Source: an uncultured Acidobacteriota bacterium
GTDB lineage: Bacteria; Acidobacteriota; Terriglobia; Terriglobales; CAINCZ01
NCBI GenBank assembly: GCA_903847195.1
Contig: CAINCZ010000126.1
Span: forward strand, 1-18,630
Length of the DNA: 18,630 nucleotides
Reading direction: 5' to 3'
Shown: in pieces, positions 1 to 10,038 of the stretch
Layout: every line of letters starts with the position of its first letter
Position numbering within the stretch: position 1 is the stretch's first letter
The notes under the pieces: model-generated
Seen by the model: the letters and a program-made list of their open reading frames with translations, nothing else
Database searches by the model: none
Told to the model about the DNA's origin: nothing
Program-made: the position numbers and the translations under genes

Positions 1-1
1 G

Positions 2-148
2 CTGGTGGCCTGGGACGCGGCGATTACCAACAACATGGCGATTGTGCCGACGGCGAGCGGCGTGATCGACGCCTACGTCTACGACGGGACGACTCCGAAA
101 TATCCGACGCAGCTGATTCTCGACGCCAGCGGGTACTTCGCACCGTAA
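2..148 (+). CDS. C-terminal end of a secreted or surface protein (5' part outside window)
   Basis: An open frame enters from the left edge and stops with TAA at 146-148, giving the last 48 residues. The tail runs through a Tyr/Asp-rich stretch (DAYVYDGTTPKYPTQLI) into LILDASGYFAP. This resembles the ending of large secreted repeat proteins that I associate with Acidobacteriota; that link is from memory, not a search. No catalytic motif is visible and the function cannot be told from this fragment. A terminator hairpin follows about 25 bases downstream, so the gene probably ends its own transcription unit. Confidence 0.6.
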   Translation: MVAWDAAITNNMAIVPTASGVIDAYVYDGTTPKYPTQLILDASGYFAP

Positions 149-173
149 AGACCGTTAGATCTCGTTTTTCAAT

Positions 174-216
174 CCGGCGGTGCGCTTGAGTCGAGAGCCC
201 CGCCGGTACTTTTTTG
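174..216 (+). terminator. Intrinsic terminator after the left-edge gene
   Basis: A 7-bp stem CCGGCGG (174-180) with CCGCCGG (200-206) encloses an inner GCTT/GAGC helix (184-187 with 195-198) and is followed by a T-run (TACTTTTTT). It lies between the left-edge gene and kdpD and should separate the Kdp genes from upstream transcription. Confidence 0.65.
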
Positions 217-262
217 GCATACGGTTCGACAAGTCACATGAGTTTGAATAAGAATAGGCGGC

Positions 263-1384
263 ATGAGTAAGACCCCCGAGCAGTGGCTGGAAGAAACCGC
301 ACCCGTTAAAGGGCGGGGAATCTTCAAGCTGTTTCTTGGCTACGCCCCCGGCGTCGGCAAGACTTACAACATGCTGAGCGAGGGCATTCGCCGCCACAGC
401 CGCGGCGAAGACATCGTCATCGGCGTGCTGGAGACCCACGGGCGCAGCGCGATCGCCGAACTCGGGGCACGACTCGAATCGGTCCCGCGCCGCAAGCTCG
501 ATTACAAGGGCACCGTCTTCGAGGAGATGGATGTTGATGCCATCCTCGCGCGCAAGCCTGCCGCCGTGCTGGTCGATGAACTGGCGCACACCAACATCGA
601 AGGCAGCAAGAACCACAAGCGCTATCAGGACGTGATCGAACTGCTCGACGCCGGCTTGAACGTGCTCTCCACTATGAACGTGCAGCACGTCGAGAGCCTG
701 AATCCCACGGTGCAACGCATCACCGGGGTTGTGGTGCGCGAGACCGTCCCGGATCTGTTCATGCAGCGCGTCGATGAGATCGTGCTGGCCGACCTTACCC
801 CTGAAGCGTTGCGCAACCGCATGCGCCGCGGAGATATTTATCCGGTTGAGCGCTCTGAACGCGCGCTGGCGCACTTTTTCCGCCCTGGCAATCTGATCGC
901 GCTGCGCGAACTGGCGCTGCGACAGGTCGGCCAGGTAGTCGATCGCAGCCTCGAAGCCTATCTGGAGCGCGAGCACATCGAGCAGCGCGCGCCGGTGACG
1001 GAGCGGATCGTGATCGCCATCAGTTCCAGCCCGCAGGCGCAATACCTGATCGCGCGCGGCGTGCGCATGGCCGAGAGAGCCGGTGGCGAGGCGCTGGTCG
1101 TTTACGTTGATACCGGGCACGATGGCAGTCCCGATAACCGCCGCACTTTGCACGAGAACTTCCGCTTTGCCGAGAACCTCGGAGTAGCCGTGGCGCAGGT
1201 CAAGGGTAAGAGCGTGGCCGGGGAAGTCGCCAAGGTCGTGCGCGAGCGCCACGGCACGCAGGTCATATTCGGCCGCTCCGCCCAGCGCGGATGGCGCAAG
1301 TATCTATACTGGTCGGCGATTCACCGCTTCCTGCGCGAGGCCCCCGCCGTGGACGTGCACATCGTGACGCAGGAGTGCAAGTAG
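263..1384 (+). CDS. kdpD: Sensor-only KdpD (KdpD domain plus USP domain, no histidine kinase)
   Basis: This 373-aa cytoplasmic protein matches only the N-terminal part of the K+ sensor KdpD, which is about 900 aa in E. coli. The KdpD ATP-binding domain spans roughly residues 17-230, with Walker A GYAPGVGKT at 26-34 and the Walker-B-like VDELAHTN at 104-111. A universal-stress-protein-like domain follows at about 247-370. The four-helix membrane segment, GAF and histidine-kinase parts are absent, and the frame ends cleanly at TAG with no kinase remnant downstream. Short KdpDs beside kdp operons are known from cyanobacteria, Deinococcus and some Firmicutes. No kdpE response regulator lies in the window. 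It sits directly upstream of kdpFABC and probably tunes the pump or its expression through a partner encoded elsewhere. The ATG at 263 has only a weak ribosome site; the protein match begins normally from there. Confidence 0.9.
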   Translation: MSKTPEQWLEETAPVKGRGIFKLFLGYAPGVGKTYNMLSEGIRRHSRGEDIVIGVLETHGRSAIAELGARLESVPRRKLDYKGTVFEEMDVDAILARKPAAVLVDELAHTNIEGSKNHKRYQDVIELLDAGLNVLSTMNVQHVESLNPTVQRITGVVVRETVPDLFMQRVDEIVLADLTPEALRNRMRRGDIYPVERSERALAHFFRPGNLIALRELALRQVGQVVDRSLEAYLEREHIEQRAPVTERIVIAISSSPQAQYLIARGVRMAERAGGEALVVYVDTGHDGSPDNRRTLHENFRFAENLGVAVAQVKGKSVAGEVAKVVRERHGTQVIFGRSAQRGWRKYLYWSAIHRFLREAPAVDVHIVTQECK

Positions 1385-1810
1385 CAAGTCAGCCCGCCTG
1401 CCGCCGCTCCCCCCTTCTCAAACGCTAATGACTTGTTAATGCGGCGTTCATGCCGCCTTAAGGCAGTTTGTTGTCGAATCACTCCAGGCAGGGCAGAAAA
1501 GGCTTTCGCCGGGAGCACTCGTCATGTCCGAAACAACGATCTTCGTAGCCGTCGCGCTGGCTGGGGTTGCTTTCTTCGTCCGCTTTCTTGTCGCGCTTTG
1601 CCGGGAGAGCCGCACCGCGACCTGTCACATCGTGAACCTCTCGGACGGGACCCTCCGGCGCAGTACCGGGTCCGTGGTGCTGAGGATGCCCCTGCGGTCC
1701 GCCTCCACCGTCGAACCAGAGAATGCGCCGCTCTGCCGCGGTCAATTCGGCGGATGGCGAGCGTAGCGATTCACCTGCGTTTGCGCCGCCACGCACAGGG
1801 AGTCTATGCC
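1385..1810 (+). other. 426-base untranslated or weakly coding leader upstream of the kdpF operon
   Basis: No gene is convincing here. An 80-codon frame from ATG 1524 to 1766 starts with a hydrophobic stretch and has a GGGAG upstream, but it degenerates into low-quality sequence. A longer frame reading into the next small gene is Arg-rich and looks non-coding. Several hairpins can be drawn: GGACCC (1648-1653) with GGGTCC (1668-1673), and CTGCCG (1733-1738) with CGGCGG (1748-1753). The length and the position before a K+ pump suggest a regulatory leader. I compared it by eye with the c-di-AMP ydaO riboswitch consensus and found only partial resemblance (GGGAGAGCC, then GTGAACC), too weak to name it. 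Confidence 0.35.
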
Positions 1811-1897
1811 ATGCAGGATCTTATGTTCGCTGCCGCTACCGTCGTCTTCTTCGTGATCTCGCTTGGCTACGTCCGGTTTTGCGACCGGATCAAGTAA
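1811..1897 (+). CDS. 28-aa single-span membrane miniprotein preceding kdpF
   Basis: A GGGAG ribosome site 8 nt upstream of ATG 1811 leads into 28 codons. After a short N-terminus (MQDLM) the protein has one hydrophobic span (FAAATVVFFVISLGYV) and ends in the charged tail RFCDRIK. Its stop codon overlaps the AAGGAG ribosome site of kdpF, so the two are translationally close. Similar tiny proteins with an SxxYVxxCDR-like ending occur upstream of kdpF or kdpA in various bacteria, as far as I recall, but I know no characterised role. A possible accessory or stabilising peptide of the Kdp pump is inference only. Confidence 0.65.
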   Translation: MQDLMFAAATVVFFVISLGYVRFCDRIK

Positions 1898-1907
1898 AGG
1901 AGTCGCT

Positions 1908-1997
1908 ATGGATATCGAATCGACTGTCATGCTGATCGTCAGCGCTTTTCTGCTGATCTATCTCGGCTACGCCATGATGCGACCGGAGAAATTCTGA
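1908..1997 (+). CDS. kdpF: K+-transporting ATPase small subunit KdpF
   Basis: This 29-aa membrane peptide has one hydrophobic helix ([18 protein letters not shown]) and the typical KdpF ending RPEKF. In E. coli KdpF stabilises the KdpABC complex in the membrane. AAGGAG stands 5 nt before ATG 1908. The stop is followed after a single base by the ATG of kdpA, so the two are tightly coupled. Identification rests on the ending, the size and the position. Confidence 0.88.
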   Translation: MDIESTVMLIVSAFLLIYLGYAMMRPEKF

Positions 1998-1998
1998 T

Positions 1999-3777
<1,779 letters not shown>

Positions 3778-3787
3778 GGAGTTCATT

Positions 3788-5884
3788 ATGGCTACGCTAG
3801 TCAAGAACAAGCCACTGCCGATCGCCACAGCGCAAAGCTCGCCACAGGAGCCCCCGTCGAAGCCGCGCTCCCGCGCCATCTGGGAGTGGAAGATCGTCCG
3901 CCGGGCTCTGACGGATTCGTTTGCGAAGCTCACGCCACGCCACATGATGCGCAATCCGGTGATGTTCGTCGTGGAAGTCGGCGCGGTGATCACTACCGTG
4001 CTGCTGTTCCGCAGCCACCAGCACTTCAGCTTCAATCTGCAGATCACGCTGTGGCTGTGGTTCACCGTGCTGTTTGCGAATTTTGCCGAGGCGATGGCCG
4101 AGGGCCGCGGCAAGGCGCAGGCCTACTCGCTGCGCAAAGCACGCGCCGAGACCGTGGCGCGGCGTCTGTCGCCTGGCGGTGAGGTGGAAACCATCGCGGG
4201 GTCAAAGTTGCGCACCGGCGATATCGTGCTCGTGACGGCCGGCGAGTTCATTCCCGGCGACGGCGACGTGATCGAAGGCGTCGCCTCGGTGGACGAGTCT
4301 GCCATTACCGGTGAGTCCGCGCCGGTGATCCGCGAATCCGGCGGCGACCGCTCGGCTGTTACTGGGGGCACCCGCGTGCTGTCGGACGAGATCAGGGTCC
4401 GCATCAGTTCCAATCCTGGCGAGACCTTCCTGGACCGCATGATCGCCCTCGTCGAAGGCACCTCGCGGCAGAAGACTCCCAACGAAATAGCGCTCAACAT
4501 CCTGCTCGCCGGACTGACCATCATCTTCCTGCTGGCTGTCGTCACCTTGCAGCCCTTCGCGATATATTCCGGCGCGCCGCAAACGGTTTTTGTGCTGGTA
4601 TCGCTGCTGGTGTGCCTGATCCCCACTACCATTGGCGGACTGCTCTCGGCCATCGGCATCGCGGGCATGGACCGCCTGATTCAGCACAACGTGCTGGCGA
4701 TGTCAGGCCGGGCTGTTGAGGCCGCAGGCGACGTGAACACGCTGCTGCTCGACAAGACCGGCACCATCACTCTCGGCAATCGGCAGGCGGCAAGCTTCTT
4801 CCCGGCGCCCGGTGTCACCATCGAAGAACTGGCCAACGCTGCACAGCTTTCGTCGCTGCCCGACGAAACACCCGAAGGCCGCTCCATCGTCGTACTCGCC
4901 AAGGAGAAGTATGGCCTGCGCGGGCGCGAACTGGCTGATCACAGTGCGGTCTTCGTTCCCTTTACCGCGCAGACGCGCATGTCCGGCGTCAATCTCAACG
5001 GTTTTGAGATCCGCAAGGGTGCGGTCGATGCCATCGCCAACTACTTGCAGGGCAACGGCTCCGCTCTCCCCGATGCGGTCCGCGCGCAGGTGGAAAAAAT
5101 CGCCCGCGCCGGCGGCACGCCGCTGGTCGTCGGGGAAAAGCAGCGCGGCGCACTCGGCGTGATCGAGCTCAAGGACATCGTAAAGGGCGGCATCCGCGAG
5201 CGCTTTGCGCAGTTACGGGCGATGGGCATCCGCACCATCATGATCACCGGCGACAATCCCCTTACCGCGGCCGCAATCGCCCGCGAAGCCGGCGTCGACG
5301 ACTTCCTCGCTCAAGCTACCCCCAAGGACAAGATGGACCTGATCCGCAGGGAGCAGGCCGCAGGCAAGCTGGTAGCCATGACCGGTGACGGTACAAACGA
5401 CGCGCCCGCGCTCGCCCAGGCCGACGTTGGCGTTGCCATGAACACCGGTACGCAGGCCGCAAAAGAGGCCGGCAACATGGTCGATCTTGACTCGAATCCC
5501 ACCAAGCTCATCGAAGTGGTTGAGATCGGCAAGCAGCTGCTGATGACACGCGGCTCGTTGACCACGTTCTCTATCGCCAACGACATGGCCAAATACTTCG
5601 CCATTATCCCGGCGATGTTCGCCGCAACCTTCCCGGTGCTGAACGCGCTGAACCTGATGCGTCTGAAAACCCCGGAATCAGCCGTGCTCTCGGCGGTGAT
5701 CTTCAACGCCTTGATCATCATTGCGCTCATACCGCTGGCCTTGCGCGGGGTCCGCTACCGGCCGCTCGGAGCGGCCGCGCTGTTGCGTAACAATCTGCTG
5801 GTCTATGGCGTGGGGGGCATCATCGCGCCCTTCATCGGGATCAAGATCATCGATGTCGTAATCACCGGCCTTGGCATCATCTAG
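3788..5884 (+). CDS. kdpB: K+-transporting P-type ATPase catalytic subunit KdpB
   Basis: This 698-aa P-type ATPase couples ATP hydrolysis to K+ uptake through KdpA. ATG 3788 is preferred over an upstream in-frame start because GAGGAG lies just before it at the end of kdpA. Visible motifs are the actuator-domain TGES at 174-177 (Ser177 corresponds to the inhibitory phosphorylation site Ser162 of E. coli), the phosphorylated Asp322 in DKTGT, and the hinge motif GDGTNDAP at about 533-540. The offset of 15 residues from E. coli is constant between these sites. A Pro/Arg-rich N-terminal extension of about 15-20 residues precedes the first conserved segment. The next gene follows 10 bases after the stop. 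Confidence 0.97.
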   Translation: MATLVKNKPLPIATAQSSPQEPPSKPRSRAIWEWKIVRRALTDSFAKLTPRHMMRNPVMFVVEVGAVITTVLLFRSHQHFSFNLQITLWLWFTVLFANFAEAMAEGRGKAQAYSLRKARAETVARRLSPGGEVETIAGSKLRTGDIVLVTAGEFIPGDGDVIEGVASVDESAITGESAPVIRESGGDRSAVTGGTRVLSDEIRVRISSNPGETFLDRMIALVEGTSRQKTPNEIALNILLAGLTIIFLLAVVTLQPFAIYSGAPQTVFVLVSLLVCLIPTTIGGLLSAIGIAGMDRLIQHNVLAMSGRAVEAAGDVNTLLLDKTGTITLGNRQAASFFPAPGVTIEELANAAQLSSLPDETPEGRSIVVLAKEKYGLRGRELADHSAVFVPFTAQTRMSGVNLNGFEIRKGAVDAIANYLQGNGSALPDAVRAQVEKIARAGGTPLVVGEKQRGALGVIELKDIVKGGIRERFAQLRAMGIRTIMITGDNPLTAAAIAREAGVDDFLAQATPKDKMDLIRREQAAGKLVAMTGDGTNDAPALAQADVGVAMNTGTQAAKEAGNMVDLDSNPTKLIEVVEIGKQLLMTRGSLTTFSIANDMAKYFAIIPAMFAATFPVLNALNLMRLKTPESAVLSAVIFNALIIIALIPLALRGVRYRPLGAAALLRNNLLVYGVGGIIAPFIGIKIIDVVITGLGII

Positions 5885-5894
5885 GAGTCATGCC

Positions 5895-6494
5895 ATGAAG
5901 AAAAATCTGCTGACCGCCGTTCTCATGACCATCGCTACCACGGTTCTGCTCGGACTGATTTATCCGCTGGTGATCACCGGACTTGCGCAGATGATCTTCC
6001 CCCACCAGGCCAACGGCAGCCTGATCCGGCGCGATGGCGCGGTCATCGGCTCCAGCCTGATCGGCCAGGGTTTCTCAGCCCCGGATTATTTCCATTCGCG
6101 CCCCTCGGCGGCAGGCAACGGCTATGATGCCGCCAACTCGGGCGGCTCGAACTTCGGCCCCACCAGCGTCAAGCTCATCGACCGCATAAAGGGCGACGCT
6201 GACGCACTGGCAAAGGAAAACCCTGGCCGTCCTGTGCCGCTTGATCTAGTCACTACTTCCGCATCTGGCCTCGATCCGCACCTCACGCCAGCTTCTGTCG
6301 AATTCCAGGTGCCGCGCGTTGCCCGTGCGCGCCAAATGAGCGAAGACGCAGTGCGCGAACTGGTGGCCCGCCATACCCTCGGTCGCCAGTTCGGATTTCT
6401 GGGCGAGCCTCGCGTCAATGTGCTGGAGTTGAACCTCGCAATTGACGCTGCCCGGCCACCAGCGGCGCAGCAGGTAAAGGAAGCCAGACGGTAG
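5895..6494 (+). CDS. kdpC: K+-transporting ATPase subunit KdpC
   Basis: This 199-aa subunit has one N-terminal membrane helix and a soluble periplasmic domain. KdpC assists assembly and raises the ATP affinity of KdpB. Family-typical segments are [16 protein letters not shown] and [22 protein letters not shown] 5895 is chosen because AGGAG lies 7 nt upstream and MKKN leads straight into the hydrophobic helix; an upstream in-frame start would overlap the end of kdpB. It is the last gene of the operon and a strong hairpin follows. No kdpE follows it. Confidence 0.95.
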   Translation: MKKNLLTAVLMTIATTVLLGLIYPLVITGLAQMIFPHQANGSLIRRDGAVIGSSLIGQGFSAPDYFHSRPSAAGNGYDAANSGGSNFGPTSVKLIDRIKGDADALAKENPGRPVPLDLVTTSASGLDPHLTPASVEFQVPRVARARQMSEDAVRELVARHTLGRQFGFLGEPRVNVLELNLAIDAARPPAAQQVKEARR

Positions 6495-6514
6495 TTTTCC
6501 TTTCCCACAAGTGG

Positions 6515-6545
6515 ACCGCGCCGGAAGACCAACTTCCGGCGCGGT
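6515..6545 (+). terminator. Strong hairpin between the convergent kdpC and cstA genes
   Basis: A perfect 13-bp stem ACCGCGCCGGAAG (6515-6527) with CTTCCGGCGCGGT (6533-6545) has the 5-base loop ACCAA. The T-run after it is short (TTTCG), so termination may be less complete than the stem implies. Because the genes converge on it, it may work in both directions. Confidence 0.8.
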
Positions 6546-6580
6546 TTCGCGAGATGGTCGCGGTTGCGACCACGGGTTCA

Positions 6581-8443
6581 TCAGTCGCCCGCAGCAGCAG
6601 CCATCTCCTTGACTGAGATTCCTGTCTTCAACATTTCGTCGTCTGTCAGCAAGACCGGCACGTCATCCGCCAGCCGGACCGGCTCCTTACTGCGCAACAA
6701 AACCGCCCAGCGTTTTACGGTCGCGACCAGGACGATGAGGACCAGCACAGCGACCACGATCGAAAGAGCCACGAGCAGGTACAGCCTCTTCGGCAGGTAA
6801 TTGTCGACCACATTGAGATACCCGGCCCAAATTGTTATGAAGGCCATGAAGACGCCAGGCACGGCCGTGGCCCAGGCATACTTCGTTCTACCCAGGCGAA
6901 TCAGCATGGTCGTGGTGATGATGAGGGCGCTGGAAGCCAGCAGCTGATTGCTCATGCCGAACAGCGGCCAGATGGTCGCAATGTCGCCCGTGTAAACCAG
7001 ATATCCCCACGCCCCCGTGAACAGAAAACTGGTGAGCATGATGCCGGGCATCCAGTTCACTTCGCCGACCTTCGGAACCACCTTGCCGATCATCTCCTGC
7101 AACAGGAAGCGACCCACCCTGGTTCCGGTATCAACCGCGGTCAGGATAAAGACCGCCTCGAACATGATGGCAAAGTGATACCAGTAGCTCATCAGGTGCT
7201 TCATGAAAGGTACGCCGGAGAAGATGTAGGACATGCCTACGGCCAGCGACACCGCTCCGCCCGGCCGTCCCTGGATGTTCTCTCCCACGGCAGTTGCCAG
7301 TTCCGGCAGATGCACCACGGAAAGATTGAGCGCCTTGAAAGCGGCCGGTGAAGCATTGATCGCAAAGTAGTCGGCGGGAATGAGCACACAGGCCGCGATC
7401 AACGCCATGATGGCAACAAAGCCCTCGGCCAGCATGGCGCCGTACCCGATGAACAGCACGTCACGCTCATTGGAAACCATCTTCGGCGTTGTGCCCGATC
7501 CGATGATGGCATGAAATCCTGAGAGCGCCCCGCAGGCAATGGTGATGAAGACGAAAGGAAACACCTTGCCGGGTATCACCGGACCGCCGCCATGAACATA
7601 GGAAGTCAGCGCGGGCATCTGCAACGTTGGGTGAATGAAGATGATGCCAGCCGCCAGCAGCGCGATCGTGCCCAGTTTAAGGTAAGTGGAAAGATAGTCG
7701 CGCGGACACAGCAACATCCATACCGGCAACACGGAAGCGATGAAGCCGTACACCGGAATGCTGACGGCAATCTGGTTTTTGGAAAGCGAGAGCAGGTGCG
7801 ACCAGAAGGGCGATGCTGCCACGTATGGCCCGGCCAGGATACCGGCGAACAGCAGCACGACGCCAATCACACTCCCGCCCTTGATATCGCCGGGCCTGAT
7901 GCGGTGCATCCAGAAGCCCATCAGCAGCGCAATCGGCATGGTGATAAAGACGGTGAACAGTCCCCACGCGCTCTCAAACATTGCGTTGACCACGGCGATC
8001 GACAGTCCGGCCAGCGTAAGAATCAGGATGAAGAGAAAAGCGAAGGATGCCACCGCGCCGGCGGCCTTGCCGACCTCGCGTTCGGCGATCACCGAGAGGC
8101 TCTTGCCCTCATGTCGCATCGAGGCGAACAGCACGACCATGTCGTGTACGCCGCCGGCCAGCACGGCGCCGATCAGAATCCACAGCGCGCCGGGCAGGTA
8201 TCCGAATTGCGCGGCCAGCACCGGCCCCAGCAGCGGCCCGGCGGCCGCGATCGCCGCGAAATGATGGCCAAAAAGAACAAACCGGTTCGTCGGATGGTAA
8301 TCGTGGTTATCGTCTTGAATGACGGCCGGCGTTGCGCGCCGCTTATCGAGGACCAGCACCTTCTGCGCCAGGAACAGACCGTAGAAACGGTAGCCGATTG
8401 CAAAGACAAGCAAGCCTATAAAAACCAGCACCAATGCATTCAT
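6581..8443 (-). CDS. cstA: CstA-family carbon-starvation transporter
   Basis: This 620-aa polytopic membrane protein belongs to the CstA/BtsT family, which takes up pyruvate and, by some reports, peptides during carbon limitation. Family hallmarks near the N-terminus are PTNRFVLFGHHFAAIAAAGP and GALWILIGAVLAGGVHD; SGTTPKM and many hydrophobic spans follow. It is shorter than the roughly 700-aa E. coli CstA but within the family range. GAGAGGA lies before ATG 8443. It stands alone, convergent with kdpC, with a leader containing two small hairpins. Assignment to the family is firm; the substrate is not shown by the sequence. Confidence 0.93.
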   Translation of the reverse strand: MNALVLVFIGLLVFAIGYRFYGLFLAQKVLVLDKRRATPAVIQDDNHDYHPTNRFVLFGHHFAAIAAAGPLLGPVLAAQFGYLPGALWILIGAVLAGGVHDMVVLFASMRHEGKSLSVIAEREVGKAAGAVASFAFLFILILTLAGLSIAVVNAMFESAWGLFTVFITMPIALLMGFWMHRIRPGDIKGGSVIGVVLLFAGILAGPYVAASPFWSHLLSLSKNQIAVSIPVYGFIASVLPVWMLLCPRDYLSTYLKLGTIALLAAGIIFIHPTLQMPALTSYVHGGGPVIPGKVFPFVFITIACGALSGFHAIIGSGTTPKMVSNERDVLFIGYGAMLAEGFVAIMALIAACVLIPADYFAINASPAAFKALNLSVVHLPELATAVGENIQGRPGGAVSLAVGMSYIFSGVPFMKHLMSYWYHFAIMFEAVFILTAVDTGTRVGRFLLQEMIGKVVPKVGEVNWMPGIMLTSFLFTGAWGYLVYTGDIATIWPLFGMSNQLLASSALIITTTMLIRLGRTKYAWATAVPGVFMAFITIWAGYLNVVDNYLPKRLYLLVALSIVVAVLVLIVLVATVKRWAVLLRSKEPVRLADDVPVLLTDDEMLKTGISVKEMAAAAGD

Positions 8444-8460
8444 CGTCGTCCTCTCACTTG

Positions 8461-8502
8461 GCTAGGTTTCGCCATCGCCTAGCTGCAGTTCCCCTTTTGG
8501 GG
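8461..8502 (-). promoter_or_regulatory. Paired inverted repeats in the cstA leader
   Basis: Between the MFS gene and cstA, GCTAGG (8461-8466) pairs with CCTAGC (8478-8483), and CCCC (8491-8494) pairs with GGGG (8499-8502) around TTTT. Both lie 18-60 bases upstream of the cstA start, so they could be a protein-binding operator or fold in the 5' leader. No good sigma-70 promoter was found by eye. Confidence 0.35.
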
Positions 8503-8583
8503 TGCTGAGGCGGCAACATTTCACCCTTGTTTGCCAAAAGAGAAACTCGAATCTTGCGCGGCATTGCCGCCGGGCGCCGGCCG

Positions 8584-9870
8584 TCACGCCGTCTCTTCCG
8601 CAGCCCGCGGCGTTCCACGCGGCACAGTAACCTGGTTGCGGCTGATGATGAACAGCGACGCAGCCACCAGGCACAGGCAACCCGAAATCAGGAAAGCAAT
8701 GCGATAGTCGCCCAGGTATGTGCGGATGGTGCCTGCGCCTAGTGCTGCCAGCGACGCGCCCACCTGGTGCGCCGTAAAGATCCAGCCGTAGACCACGCCC
8801 ACGTTTTCCCTGCCAAAGGCATTGGTCGCCAGCCGCACCGTCGGCGGCACAGTCGCTACCCAGTCAAGCCCATAGAACACGGCAAAAATCGAGAGGCTGC
8901 CCTGTTCGTGGTGCATCAGCGAGGACGGCAAAAACAGCAGCGCCAACCCGCGCAGCGCGTAGTACCAGAAGAGCAGATAGCGGCTATTGAAACGATCGGT
9001 CAACCAGCCGGAAGCCGTCGTGCCCGCCATGTCGAATATGCCCATCACCGCCAGCAGCCCGGCCGCCGTAATTTCGGGGATGCCGTGGTCCATGCATGCG
9101 GGAATCAGGTGTGTACCGATGAGGCCGTTCGTGCTTGCGCCGCAGATAAAAAACGTTCCGGCGAGAATCCAGAATTCGCGCGAACGCGCCGCCCAGAAGA
9201 GCGCTTGCAGCGGCTTGCGAGCGGGTTGCGGCGCTGTTTCCGGCTCGCTCTTGGCCCCGTACGGCAGCAGGCCCATGTCGGCGGGCCGGTTCCTCATCAG
9301 CAGCAGAACCACCACGAACACCAGGGCCGAGGCGAACGCCACGGTGTAGGTCGCGTAGCGCCAACCCGAATGCTCGACGATGCGCGCCAGCATCGGCAGA
9401 AAGACCAGTTGACCGGTAGCATTGGCTGCCGAGAGCACGCCCAGCGTCAGGCCGCGACGCTGCTCAAACCAGCGGTTTACCACGACCGCCGCCAGCACCA
9501 GCGAGGTCACTCCGGTGCCCATGCCAACCAGCAATCCCCAGCAGAGGAACAGTTGCCACGGGGAGCGAATCAGGGAAGAGGCAGCCACGGCAATCGCCAG
9601 CAGAGCCAGTGATGTCAGCACTACCCGCCGCAAGCCGTAGCGCGCCATCAGCGAGGCCGCAAACGGCCCGATGATGCCAAACAAAGCGATATTGATCGCG
9701 ACCGCACCAGAGATCAACGCTCGCGACCAACCGAACTCATTCTCCAGCGGCACAATCAAAATGCCCGGCGTGGCGCGCACCCCGGCCGTGGAAATCAGCA
9801 CGAGAAACGTGACTGCCGCCACAATCCACGCATAGTGCACCCGCGGACCCGATTTGCGGTCGTTCGCCAT
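8584..9870 (-). CDS. Major facilitator superfamily carrier (oxalate/formate-antiporter-like)
   Basis: This 428-aa, 12-span MFS protein resembles the OFA/monocarboxylate group in its N-terminal GVRATPGILIVPLENEFGWS, where a predicted first helix leads to a loop ending in the family-typical FGWSRA. It also has a GxGTGV turn in helix 4 and a central loop rich in charged residues. ATG 9870 is chosen (MANDRKSG) because AGGAG precedes it and the hydrophobic domain begins soon after; a longer in-frame extension carries no recognisable domain. It follows the Grd genes in the same direction but a hairpin separates them, so shared expression is uncertain. Substrate unknown; carboxylates are likely from the subfamily. 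Confidence 0.8.
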   Translation of the reverse strand: MANDRKSGPRVHYAWIVAAVTFLVLISTAGVRATPGILIVPLENEFGWSRALISGAVAINIALFGIIGPFAASLMARYGLRRVVLTSLALLAIAVAASSLIRSPWQLFLCWGLLVGMGTGVTSLVLAAVVVNRWFEQRRGLTLGVLSAANATGQLVFLPMLARIVEHSGWRYATYTVAFASALVFVVVLLLMRNRPADMGLLPYGAKSEPETAPQPARKPLQALFWAARSREFWILAGTFFICGASTNGLIGTHLIPACMDHGIPEITAAGLLAVMGIFDMAGTTASGWLTDRFNSRYLLFWYYALRGLALLFLPSSLMHHEQGSLSIFAVFYGLDWVATVPPTVRLATNAFGRENVGVVYGWIFTAHQVGASLAALGAGTIRTYLGDYRIAFLISGCLCLVAASLFIISRNQVTVPRGTPRAAEETA

Positions 9871-9975
9871 CCGCTCTCCTGGCCCACACACCTTCACGCG
9901 TGACCGCTCAGATTGCCGGGACCGCAGAGGAGGGGGTTCTGCGCAGAATATCGGGTAATCCTGCCCGTAGCAAGC

Positions 9976-10006
9976 ATTGAGGGCGCCCCATCGGAGCGCC
10001 CTCAAT
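9976..10006 (-). terminator. Hairpin closing the grdB-grdE transcript
   Basis: A perfect 11-bp stem ATTGAGGGCGC (9976-9986) with GCGCCCTCAAT (9996-10006) surrounds a 9-base loop. It starts 33 bases after the grdE stop. In the minus direction the following bases are not T-rich, so it is either an imperfect intrinsic terminator or a transcript-end stabiliser. Confidence 0.6.
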
Positions 10007-10038
10007 TGTTTTCGGTTGTCGCAACAGCCTTCTGATAC

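Noticed and set aside
155..1252. 365-codon minus-strand frame opposite kdpD
   Set aside because: Overlaps the KdpD gene with its Walker motifs; no recognisable content of its own.
1600..1760. c-di-AMP (ydaO) riboswitch upstream of kdp
   Set aside because: Only fragments resemble the consensus; the conserved 3' segment could not be matched, so it is not called as a feature.
1524..1766. 80-codon membrane-like frame upstream of kdpF
   Set aside because: Starts with a hydrophobic stretch and a ribosome site but continues without protein-like composition or recognised homology; kept only as a note in the leader entry.
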